Of a stretch of 64,000 bases of DNA, positions 57,770 to 64,000 are shown in pieces. A model generated the notes under the pieces. That model had not been told where the DNA came from. It saw only the letters and a list, made by a program, of their open reading frames with translations, and made no database searches. The first letter of the stretch is position 1; every line of letters begins with the position of its first letter. The DNA is from Cryobacterium cryoconiti (lineage in GTDB: Bacteria; Actinomycetota; Actinomycetes; Actinomycetales; Microbacteriaceae), in contig NZ_SOHA01000020.1 in the NCBI RefSeq assembly GCF_004403065.1, positions 53,211 to 117,210 of the forward strand, read 5' to 3'. The translations under genes and the position numbers were made by a program.

Positions 57770-59095
57770 TCAGTCCGCTCGGCGCCGCACGACCACGTCG
57801 CTGACGATCACGAGCACGAACGCCAGGGCCAGGATTCCGACGTAGGCCAGCGGCACCGCTGTCATCCCGACCGTGCCCAGGAGTGTGGCGCCGAGCAGGG
57901 CGCCGCCGCCGATTCCGGCGTTGAAGGCGGTGGTGTAGATCGCGCTCGCGGTGTCACGGATACGCCGCGAGGCGGTGTGCAGCAGCCGCGTCTGCAGCAG
58001 CGGCGGAAGCACGCCGAAGGCCAGACCCCAGAGCACGAAGGCGGTGATCGCCACCGGCAGCGTCGCGGCGAAGAGCGCCAGCACCGTGACGCTCAGCGCC
58101 GACACGGCGATACCGATGACGAGGCCGAGCTGCGGCCGGGGGCCGAAAACCGTCCCGGAGAGCACCAGGCCGACCGCGCCCGCGATCCCGTAGGCGAACA
58201 GCAGGGGCGCGACCGCACCGGATCCCACGCCCATCTCGTCGATCAGGAACGGGGCGATGTAGGTGTAGAAGGTGTAGTGGCCGACCATGGTCAGGCCGGT
58301 GATGGTGCAGAGCAGGATCACGGCGCGCATCGTGGGGTCGCGGCGTGGTTCGGGGACAACGGCCGCGGGGTGTTCCACAGCGGACCCGGGACCGTCGGTC
58401 GCGGCGGAAGCGGACGCGGCTGCTGCTGCGGCTGCGGCTGCTGCTGCATCCGTCACGCGGGCCCCGTAATGCGACACCGGGGGCAGGAAGCGCCAGACGA
58501 CGACCGCGCCCACCAGCATGAGGCCGGCGAGGGCCAGGAACGACAGCCGCCAGCCGAGCAGGTGGCCGGTGGCGGTGGCGATGGGCACTCCGAACACGAA
58601 CGCGAGCGTTCCACCCGAGACGGTGATGGCGACGGCGCGACCGATCTGCTCACGGGGAACGAGATGGGCGGCGTACGCGCCGACCACGGCCCAGAACAAG
58701 CCGTGCGCCATGCCGCCGATGATGCGCCCACCCACCATGAACGCGTAGTTCGGGGCGATGGCGGTGAGCACGTTGCTGACTGCGAGCACGACGAGCACGA
58801 GCACGATCAGCCCGTGCCGAGGCAGGCGGCGGGTGACGTGGGCCAGTGACGTGCTCGTGAGCACCACCGTGAAGGCGAACCAGGAGACGAGCAAACCGAT
58901 CTGCCCCTCACTGACCCCGAGAGCCCGGCTCATATCGGGCAGCAGCCCCGTCGGCAGCATCTCGGAGGTGACGGAGAGGAAGACGGCGGCGGCCAGGGCG
59001 AGCAGGCCCACCCAGGGGAACGGGGCGGCGGCGTCGGGGGTCGAAGGCGAGTCGCCCGAATCCCGAGGCAGATTGATGGGTGCGGTGAATGACAT
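57770..59095 (-). CDS. MFS transporter, DHA1-like, with poly-Ala loop
   Basis: 441 residues from the ATG at 59095, 12 spans. P-D-M-S-R-A-L-G-V-S-E-G-Q-I-G and R-x-G-G-R-I-I-G-G resemble sugar-efflux/drug antiporters of the AraJ/YdhP type. Between spans 6 and 7 is a cytoplasmic loop with 11 consecutive Ala, from a GCN microsatellite at about 58416-58452. The upstream frame is open but has no start signal. Confidence 0.85.
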   Translation of the reverse strand: MSFTAPINLPRDSGDSPSTPDAAAPFPWVGLLALAAAVFLSVTSEMLPTGLLPDMSRALGVSEGQIGLLVSWFAFTVVLTSTSLAHVTRRLPRHGLIVLVLVVLAVSNVLTAIAPNYAFMVGGRIIGGMAHGLFWAVVGAYAAHLVPREQIGRAVAITVSGGTLAFVFGVPIATATGHLLGWRLSFLALAGLMLVGAVVVWRFLPPVSHYGARVTDAAAAAAAAAAASASAATDGPGSAVEHPAAVVPEPRRDPTMRAVILLCTITGLTMVGHYTFYTYIAPFLIDEMGVGSGAVAPLLFAYGIAGAVGLVLSGTVFGPRPQLGLVIGIAVSALSVTVLALFAATLPVAITAFVLWGLAFGVLPPLLQTRLLHTASRRIRDTASAIYTTAFNAGIGGGALLGATLLGTVGMTAVPLAYVGILALAFVLVIVSDVVVRRRAD

Positions 59096-59250
59096 GGCGC
59101 TGTGGCTCACAGACGGGAACAGTGGCTGCGCGGTCGTGCCGCGGGCCGGTCCGGATTGACTGCGCGCCGACGTGCGCGCCCGGGGCCGGCGTGCTGCGCC
59201 GACCATCGACCAGTCTAGCAAACGCGCAACGGCCGGTGCCATGGGGCCGG

Positions 59251-59256
59251 TAACCT
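59251..59256 (+). promoter_or_regulatory. -10 hexamer of leaderless promoter (purU)
   Basis: TAACCT, six bases, then ATG at 59263. Confidence 0.6.
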
Positions 59257-59262
59257 AGTCGG

Positions 59263-60135
59263 ATGACTTCTTCGCTTGCGCCGAACCCCCGCCACCACTG
59301 GGTGATCACCCTCGTCTGTGTCGACCAGCCGGGTATCGTGCACGCCGTCAGCGGTGCGATCGTGCGAGCGCGCGGCAACATCACCGAGAGCCAGCAGTTC
59401 ACCAGTGCCGACACCGGCCGCTTCTTCATGCGACTGCAGGTGGAGTCCCCGGCCACACGGGCCGAGCTCGAGGAGGAGCTCGCACCGGTCGTGCGCCGGT
59501 ACGAGATGGAATCCGTCATCGATGTCGTCGGACGCCCCCAGCGCACCCTGATCCTGGCGTCGACCGCCGGCAACTGCGTCAACGACATGCTCTTCCGGCA
59601 GCGCGGCGGCCAGCTTCCGATCGAGGTGCCGCTGGTGCTGAGCAACCACGGCACGCTCCGCGACCTGGTCGGTTTCTACGGGGTACCGTTCGAGTCCCGT
59701 CCGGTGACGGATGCCGACAGCAAGGCGGCCTTCGAAGCCCGCGTCGTCGAGGCCATCGACGAGCACAACATCGAGCTCGTCGTGCTGGCCCGGTACATGC
59801 AGATCCTCTCCCCCGCTCTCTGTGAGCTGCTCGAGGGCCGTGCCATCAACATCCACCATTCCTTCCTTCCCGGATTCAAGGGCGCCAACCCCTATAAGCA
59901 GGCCCACGCCCGCGGAGTGAAGCTGATCGGGGCCACGGCTCACTTCGTCACCGGCGACCTCGACGAGGGTCCGATCATCGAGCAGAACGTCGTGCGGGTG
60001 GACCATTCGCGCACTCCGGCCGAACTCGTCGCCATCGGGCAGGATGAGGAGAGCCGCACCCTGACCCAGGCCGTCACCTGGTTCGCCGAGCACCGGGTGC
60101 TGCTGGACGGCGCCCGCACCATCATCTTCAAGTGA
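59263..60135 (+). CDS. purU: Formyltetrahydrofolate deformylase
   Basis: 290 residues: N-terminal ACT domain (V-C-V-D-Q-P-G-I-V-H-A-V-S) and C-terminal formyltransferase-like domain with N-I-H-H-S-F-L-P-G-F-K-G and a G-A-T-A-H-F-V-T segment. Hydrolyses 10-formyl-THF to formate and THF, balancing the folate pool with folD and glyA. Confidence 0.95.
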   Translation: MTSSLAPNPRHHWVITLVCVDQPGIVHAVSGAIVRARGNITESQQFTSADTGRFFMRLQVESPATRAELEEELAPVVRRYEMESVIDVVGRPQRTLILASTAGNCVNDMLFRQRGGQLPIEVPLVLSNHGTLRDLVGFYGVPFESRPVTDADSKAAFEARVVEAIDEHNIELVVLARYMQILSPALCELLEGRAINIHHSFLPGFKGANPYKQAHARGVKLIGATAHFVTGDLDEGPIIEQNVVRVDHSRTPAELVAIGQDEESRTLTQAVTWFAEHRVLLDGARTIIFK

Positions 60136-60168
60136 GTGCCCGCCTCCAGGTAGTCGCTGAGTGCTCGG

Positions 60169-60174
60169 TAGGAT
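60169..60174 (+). promoter_or_regulatory. -10 hexamer of leaderless promoter (yrdB)
   Basis: TAGGAT, seven bases, then GTG at 60182. Confidence 0.55.
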
Positions 60175-60181
60175 GGGGCAA

Positions 60182-60532
60182 GTGACCGAGACCAGCACGA
60201 AGACCAGCCCCAACGACATCGTGCGATTCCTGCTCGAACTGTTCGCGTTCATCAGCCTGGGAATCTGGGGCTTCGCGACGTGGCCGCTGCCCTGGCCCGG
60301 CGTGCTGGTCGGCATCCTGACCCCGGCCTTCGCCGTCCTGGTCTGGGCGCTGTTCCGTTCCCCGAAGGCGGTCTTCCGTCTCGACCCGTTCGGCAAAGCG
60401 GTCATCGAGATCTGCGTCTTCGGTTCCGCGGCACTCGCCTGGTGGGACCTCGGCCTGCCGCTCGTAGGAGTGGTCTTCGCCCTGGTCGCCACGGTCAGCG
60501 GCGTCATCTCCGGCCGCGCGGAACTGCGCTAA
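60182..60532 (+). CDS. YrdB family membrane protein (DUF2568)
   Basis: 116 residues, four spans, with F-L-L-E-L-F-A-F-I-S-L-G and a conserved F-R-S-P-K-A loop. Start is the GTG at 60182, fixed by the leaderless hexamer. Role not known. Confidence 0.8.
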   Translation: MTETSTKTSPNDIVRFLLELFAFISLGIWGFATWPLPWPGVLVGILTPAFAVLVWALFRSPKAVFRLDPFGKAVIEICVFGSAALAWWDLGLPLVGVVFALVATVSGVISGRAELR

Positions 60533-60692
60533 CCGCCACCGCCCCTCCGCCCTGATCCCGGTACGCGGAACTCCGGGCTCGCCGGGACTGACGCACTTCG
60601 GCCAGGGAATCGCGCTCCACTGTGTCATCCTCACCCTTGAACCCGGTGAGGTCTTCGATCCGGATCCGTGGCGACACCCCGTGCCGGTCCAT
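60504..60692 (-). CDS. Possible short gene or remnant
   Basis: 62 codons, polar and charged (R-I-R-I-E-D-L-T-G-F-K-G-E-D-D), ending inside the last bases of yrdB. There is no ribosome site and I do not know the family. It may be chance or a decayed gene. Confidence 0.2.
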   Translation of the reverse strand: MDRHGVSPRIRIEDLTGFKGEDDTVERDSLAEVRQSRRARSSAYRDQGGGAVAVSAVPRGRR

Positions 60693-60810
60693 CGGATGCT
60701 CGGCTATGTTCCGGGTGAACCCACTCTCTACCTGCGAATGACGGTGGCCACCACATCCTGTCCTGCTCGGTTGCGCCCGCCGGGACGACAGGGGGACGGT
60801 GGCCGCCCTG

Positions 60811-60828
60811 CCCCCCCCCCCCCCCCCC
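60811..60828. repeat. Poly-C tract of 18 bases
   Basis: Eighteen consecutive C on the plus strand in the longest gene-free stretch of the window. Such tracts are slippage-prone; the length could also be a sequencing or assembly error. Confidence 0.85.
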
Positions 60829-60861
60829 GACCTCGGTTGCCCCACCGCCTGACCTCCGCGC

Positions 60862-61005
60862 GGTGGTCGAGCCTGTCGAGACCCGGTGGTCGACCCTGTC
60901 GAGACCCGGCGGTCGAGCCTGTCGAGACCCGGTGGTCGAGCCTGTCGAGACCCGGTGACCCACCCTCCAGACGCTCCCACGACGGTGGTCGAGCCTGTCG
61001 AGACC
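60862..61005. repeat. Tandem 23-bp repeats with a fifth copy
   Basis: Four contiguous copies of a 23-bp unit (60862-60953), starting GGTGGTCGAGCCTGTCGAGA, with single-base changes in copies 2 and 3, then 30 unrelated bases and a fifth copy at 60984-61005. Each unit is itself a partial inverted repeat (GGTC...GACC, TCGA...TCGA). Confidence 0.9.
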
Positions 61006-61040
61006 AGAGACCAGAGACCAGAGACCAGAGACCAGAGACC
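61006..61040. repeat. Five tandem 7-bp repeats
   Basis: AGAGACC x5 directly after the fifth 23-bp copy, whose own end AGACC merges with it; a short tandem array probably generated by slippage. Confidence 0.9.
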
Positions 61041-61045
61041 AGCTC

Positions 61046-62485
61046 CTACAGAGTTGCCCGTTTGCTCGGCAGCGGGATCAGGGTCTGCTCCGGGTCAACC
61101 TCCACGGGCGGCCGAAGCCAATACTCCGTTCCGGTGCGGATGATGCTCCAGTTCTGGTTATGCAGCAGCAGGTGGTGCGGATGGCAGAGGAGTATTCCGT
61201 CGGCAAGGTCGGTGTACCCGTTGCCTTTCAACCATTCGTTGATGTGGTGCGCTTCGCTCCATGCCGGTGATCGGTCGCAGTCGACCCACCGGCAGCCGCC
61301 GTCACGCACTCCCATCGCGGCGCGTTGTGCTTCAGTGAAGAGTCGTTCGTCACGGCCGACGTTGATGATCTGGCCGGTGTCGTCGATGTGGATGCCGCGG
61401 GTTCCGGTGTCGCAGAGCAGCCGGTCGATGGTCTCCTGCGAGATCGGCACGGGGTTGCCCTCGATCTGACCATGGGCGGCGCCTTCGCGAGCGGCGGCGC
61501 CCGGCTGGCCCGGCTTCACGGCCTTCTCGGTCACGATCACCCGCACCGCGGGGCGGCGGCCGCCGAAGACGCGGCCCTGGTCGGCCTCACCGGCGATCTT
61601 CAGCAACTGCACCAGAGCGTCGGCGGCGATCTGACCGGTGCTGCGCGGGTCGTCCTGCATCCGTTTCGCCCAGGCGGCCTTCTCTTTGTCGACGAAACGC
61701 ACCCCGCCCCGGCGGGGGCTGGTCACGGAGTCGAAAGTCGAGAGGACGAACTCGCCGTCTTCAGGGGCGAAGAGCCCGTTCAGGCGCACCTTGCCGTTGC
61801 CGAGCCGGTAGACCCGCAGGAACCGGTCGTCGTGGGCCTGCTTCTCCCGGGCGGCGATGCCGGCCTCGTCGAGCTGGTCGCGCAGGCGCCGGGCGAGCTT
61901 GAAGACCTGGTCGACATTCAGCGACGCGGCCTCAACGAGGAGCGCCTCGAGGGCGGTGCCGAGCTTCTCCGCAGTGACCGCGGCATCGATCTGCCCCAGA
62001 CCGGAACGGATCGACTCGGCCGCATCGACCGAGAGGGTGCCGGCGGTGACGGCCCGGGCGATCGGTGCCTGCCACGGCACCTTCGCCACGAACTCCGCGA
62101 CGAGACCGGGATCACTGTCGGGTGCGTCCACGGCCGCTTCGACCAGTTTCTCCGCCGCTTCGGCTTCGGCCATCATCGTGCCGACGGCGACGAGCTTGAA
62201 CGCGTCGTTCTTCGTTGAGCCGGTCACCGTCTGGATCAGCGCCTCGGGCGAAAGGAAGCCTTGTTGGGCGGCCAGACCGGAGTGGCCGAGCTCGGGCCGT
62301 GACCGGCGGGCGATGGTCGCGGCCATCCACGCCGACCGGGTGTCGAGGAGCCGCCGGGCTGCCGCGATCTGCTTCTGACCGGCCAGCACCTCGGCATCGG
62401 CGAGTGCCTCGTAGTCGGCGCAGGAGGAGCCCAGGCGAGCGACGGCATCCGTCGCCTGCCTGAGGTCGACTGCGGTGATGGTCAT
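61046..62485 (-). CDS. DUF222/HNH endonuclease protein (13E12 repeat family)
   Basis: 479 residues. N-terminal and central DUF222 helical domain, then C-terminal HNH nuclease with zinc and metal motifs G-C-R-W-V-D-C, E-A-H-H-I-N-E-W and C-H-P-H-H-L-L-L-H. Actinobacteria carry many copies, linked in mycobacteria to mobile 13E12 repeats; whether it acts in mobility or defence is not known. The stop is only five bases from the tandem repeats. Confidence 0.9.
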   Translation of the reverse strand: MTITAVDLRQATDAVARLGSSCADYEALADAEVLAGQKQIAAARRLLDTRSAWMAATIARRSRPELGHSGLAAQQGFLSPEALIQTVTGSTKNDAFKLVAVGTMMAEAEAAEKLVEAAVDAPDSDPGLVAEFVAKVPWQAPIARAVTAGTLSVDAAESIRSGLGQIDAAVTAEKLGTALEALLVEAASLNVDQVFKLARRLRDQLDEAGIAAREKQAHDDRFLRVYRLGNGKVRLNGLFAPEDGEFVLSTFDSVTSPRRGGVRFVDKEKAAWAKRMQDDPRSTGQIAADALVQLLKIAGEADQGRVFGGRRPAVRVIVTEKAVKPGQPGAAAREGAAHGQIEGNPVPISQETIDRLLCDTGTRGIHIDDTGQIINVGRDERLFTEAQRAAMGVRDGGCRWVDCDRSPAWSEAHHINEWLKGNGYTDLADGILLCHPHHLLLHNQNWSIIRTGTEYWLRPPVEVDPEQTLIPLPSKRATL

Positions 62486-62584
62486 GGTTCGAGAATACCA
62501 GAGTTAGTACGCGTAAACGAGAGTCTGTCACCTATTATTGATAATAATCTCGAATCTATCTTCTAGTAACGGCGACGTGAACCG

Positions 62585-63802
62585 TCACGTGCGGCGGGCA
62601 GGCCGCGGCATCCGCAGCGCGTAGGCCGAGGTCGCGAAGAAGAGCAGGGCACCCACTCCGAAGGCGACGGGATAGGACACGCTGTCGACCAGAAGTCCGG
62701 CGGCCAGCGGGCCGACGATGGCGCCCAGGTCGGAGAACATCGAGAACACCGAGACAGGGCGCCCTCCGCCGGCTCCGGCGGCATCGCCGACGGATGCGGC
62801 CGGTGCGGTTCCCATGAAGGCCGAGGCCACCCCGTAGACACAGAGCAGCGCCGTGAGCACGACGATATTCGGTGCGAACGGAACAGCGAGGATGGTCACT
62901 CCGGCAACGAGGAACGCCCCGATGATGGCCGGGCGGCGACCCACGGTGTCGACGAACCGCGAGGCGGGGGCAAGAGCCACCGTCTGCGCGACGGCCGCGA
63001 AGGCGAAGGCGATGCCGGTCCACGCCGTCGGGCCTCGCAGAACCTCGACGACGAGCACGGGGATCAGCGCGTTGCGCACGCCGAAGGAGTTCCAGCCGGT
63101 GGAGAAGTTGGCGATGCACGCCGCCCGGAAGCGGGTGTCCCGCAGCACCGTGCGGAACGGGATGCGCTCGGGCACTGGGCCGGCGGCGGCGGCGGTCCCT
63201 CCCCGCACCGGGCGCAGCAGCACGAGCCCGAGCACACCGGCGACGGCGAGCGTGCCGGCGTAGAAGAAGAAGGGCGCCGTGAGCGAGATCGTGGCGAGGA
63301 GTCCGCCGAGCGCGGGACCGGCCATCCCGCCGAGCAGGAACCCCCCCTGATAGAACCCGATGGCCCTGGCCCGGAATCCCGGGGCCGTGGAGCCGAGCAG
63401 GAGGGTCATGGCCGCCACCGTGAACATGGCCGAACCGACACCGCCGGCACCGCGCAGGAGCAGCAGCTGCGGATAGTTCTGGGCCACGCCGACCAGCCCG
63501 CTCGAGACGGCGACGATCCCGATGCCGGTGGCGAGGATCATCCGTTCGCCGGCCCAGTCGATCAGCCAGCCGGTGAAGGGGCTCGCCACGAAGCGCATCA
63601 GCGCGAACGCGGAGACCACAGCACCGATTTCCAGGTACCCCACGCCGAAGCTGCGCACATAGACGGGCAGCACCGGTACGACCACACCGAAGCCCACCAT
63701 CACGAAGAACGCGATCACGCCGAGCACGTAGACCTCGCGGGACAGCCGGGGTCGGCTGTCGCCGGGGGTCTCGCCGCCGCGGCGGATCCGTGCGAATCGC
63801 AT
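62585..63802 (-). CDS. MFS transporter
   Basis: 405 residues with 12 spans. G-F-G-V-V-V-P-V-L-P-V-Y (span 1) and R-F-V-A-S-P-F-T-G-W-L-I-D-W-A-G-E-R (loop 2-3 signature G-x-L-x-D-R-x-G-R-like) fit the drug/metabolite antiporters. The ATG at 63802 is preceded at six bases by TACCCT, leaderless. The open frame upstream overlaps the IS30 side and is not translated by any clear start. Confidence 0.87.
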   Translation of the reverse strand: MRFARIRRGGETPGDSRPRLSREVYVLGVIAFFVMVGFGVVVPVLPVYVRSFGVGYLEIGAVVSAFALMRFVASPFTGWLIDWAGERMILATGIGIVAVSSGLVGVAQNYPQLLLLRGAGGVGSAMFTVAAMTLLLGSTAPGFRARAIGFYQGGFLLGGMAGPALGGLLATISLTAPFFFYAGTLAVAGVLGLVLLRPVRGGTAAAAGPVPERIPFRTVLRDTRFRAACIANFSTGWNSFGVRNALIPVLVVEVLRGPTAWTGIAFAFAAVAQTVALAPASRFVDTVGRRPAIIGAFLVAGVTILAVPFAPNIVVLTALLCVYGVASAFMGTAPAASVGDAAGAGGGRPVSVFSMFSDLGAIVGPLAAGLLVDSVSYPVAFGVGALLFFATSAYALRMPRPARRT

Positions 63803-63808
63803 TATCTC

Positions 63809-63814
63809 AGGGTA
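63809..63814 (-). promoter_or_regulatory. -10 hexamer of leaderless promoter (MFS gene)
   Basis: On the minus strand TACCCT, six bases, ATG. Confidence 0.55.
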
Positions 63815-63862
63815 AACCGTGGCCCGGCGTCCGACCGCCGCGCGCTGCCCCCGCGCCGCTGA

Positions 63863-63879
63863 CGAATTCGACGGAGATT
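63863..63879. repeat. Solitary copy of the glyA-folD inverted-repeat arm
   Basis: Exact 17 of 17 match to CGAATTCGACGGAGATT of 47631-47647. Its partner arm is not in the remaining 120 bases; an IS30-type gene begins 67 bases on. Confidence 0.9.
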
Positions 63880-63945
63880 CTGCCGACATCGGCCTCACCC
63901 GGGCCTGGGGTGACCCGGTCTTTCCGGACGGGGTCCGTAGTTTCA

Positions 63946-64000
63946 TTATGCGGCCAGGATCAGTTCGGCCAGTCGTTCGTGTGGTGTGGCATAGTTCAGA
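63946..64000 (-). mobile_element. IS30-type transposase, 3' end only
   Basis: On the minus strand the window ends in 17 codons and a TAA stop: L-N-Y-A-T-P-H-E-R-L-A-E-L-I-L-A-A. This matches the C-terminal P-R-K-x-L-N-x-x-T-P-x-E-x-(F/L) end of IS30-family transposases. The rest and the left end lie outside. The gene end implies an IS terminus between about 63,880 and 63,945, but no terminal repeat can be confirmed. Confidence 0.75.

Noticed and set aside
60862..61040. CRISPR-like array
   Set aside because: The 23-bp units are contiguous with no unique spacers, apart from one 30-base gap, and no cas genes are near.

Overview
The window is high-GC actinobacterial chromosome, most likely from the family Microbacteriaceae (Cryobacterium-like). 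The pointers are a mycothiol acetyltransferase gene, a CarD/IspDF/CysS/RlmB block, the SenX3-RegX3-PhoU set, a GlnR-MshD pair, SigK/RskA, a DUF222-HNH protein, and many starts that follow a TANNNT -10 hexamer by 6-7 nt as in leaderless actinobacterial mRNAs. It is mainly core chromosome with one catabolic island and a mobile-element edge on the right.

Layout. 1-3.2 kb: truncated DUF3048 lipoprotein, cold-shock protein, the DUF3263/VirR-like pair, msrB-nitroreductase, tRNA-Thr. 3.3-7.0 kb: membrane-anchored DsbA-like thioredoxin, orphan MsiK/UgpC-type sugar ABC ATPase, DUF4032 kinase-fold protein. 7.0-11.4 kb (minus): carD, then ispDF-cysS-rlmB. 11.6-14.8 kb: LpqE-position lipoprotein, senX3-regX3 and divergent phoU. 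14.9-18.0 kb (minus): gpmA, YgfZ-type folate-binding protein, nitrobindin-like protein, two small membrane proteins. 18.0-27.0 kb (plus): glnR-mshD-ppk-mutT1 and pstSCAB, the latter behind a Pho box. 27.1-30.6 kb: pabC, sigK-rskA, an unrecognised gene, tRNA-Lys. 30.8-34.0 kb: hexapeptide protein, SGNH-GAF fusion, DUF445 protein. 34.1-41.0 kb: aromatic-amine island (copper amine oxidase, TetR, FeaR-like AraC regulator, aldehyde dehydrogenase, APC permease). 41.0-45.3 kb: galactose genes galM-deoR / galT-galK. 45.5-49.2 kb: YbaK, gamma-carbonic-anhydrase-like protein, and glyA-folD headed by a ZTP riboswitch. 49.2-55.4 kb: a six-gene Mrp Na+/H+ antiporter operon with fused MrpA-MrpB. 55.5-60.5 kb: AnsP-like permease, GreA-like factor, MFS transporter, purU, YrdB. 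60.5-64 kb: an intergenic repeat patch (18-C tract, tandem 23-bp and 7-bp repeats), DUF222-HNH gene, MFS transporter, and the 3' end of an IS30-type transposase at the right edge.

How the genes work together. Phosphate handling dominates the left half: SenX3-RegX3 and PhoU sense and gate, PstSCAB imports, Ppk makes polyphosphate and the MutT1-like protein cleans nucleotide pools; Pho-box-like 11-bp repeats lie before both phoU and pstS. One-carbon metabolism is tied together by glyA, folD, purU and the YgfZ homologue, with a purine/folate-stress riboswitch (ZTP) in front of glyA. The 34-41 kb island encodes uptake of an aromatic amine, oxidation to the aldehyde and then to the acid, with a TetR operator placed between the -35 and -10 of the oxidase promoter.

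The best leads are the ZTP riboswitch with no U-tract terminator, the SGNH-GAF fusion with displaced catalytic residues, the family of long-loop inverted repeats with one arm abutting the IS30 end, the 50-bp perfect palindrome, and the repeat patch next to the DUF222-HNH gene. I saw no CRISPR array, prophage or clear defence island.
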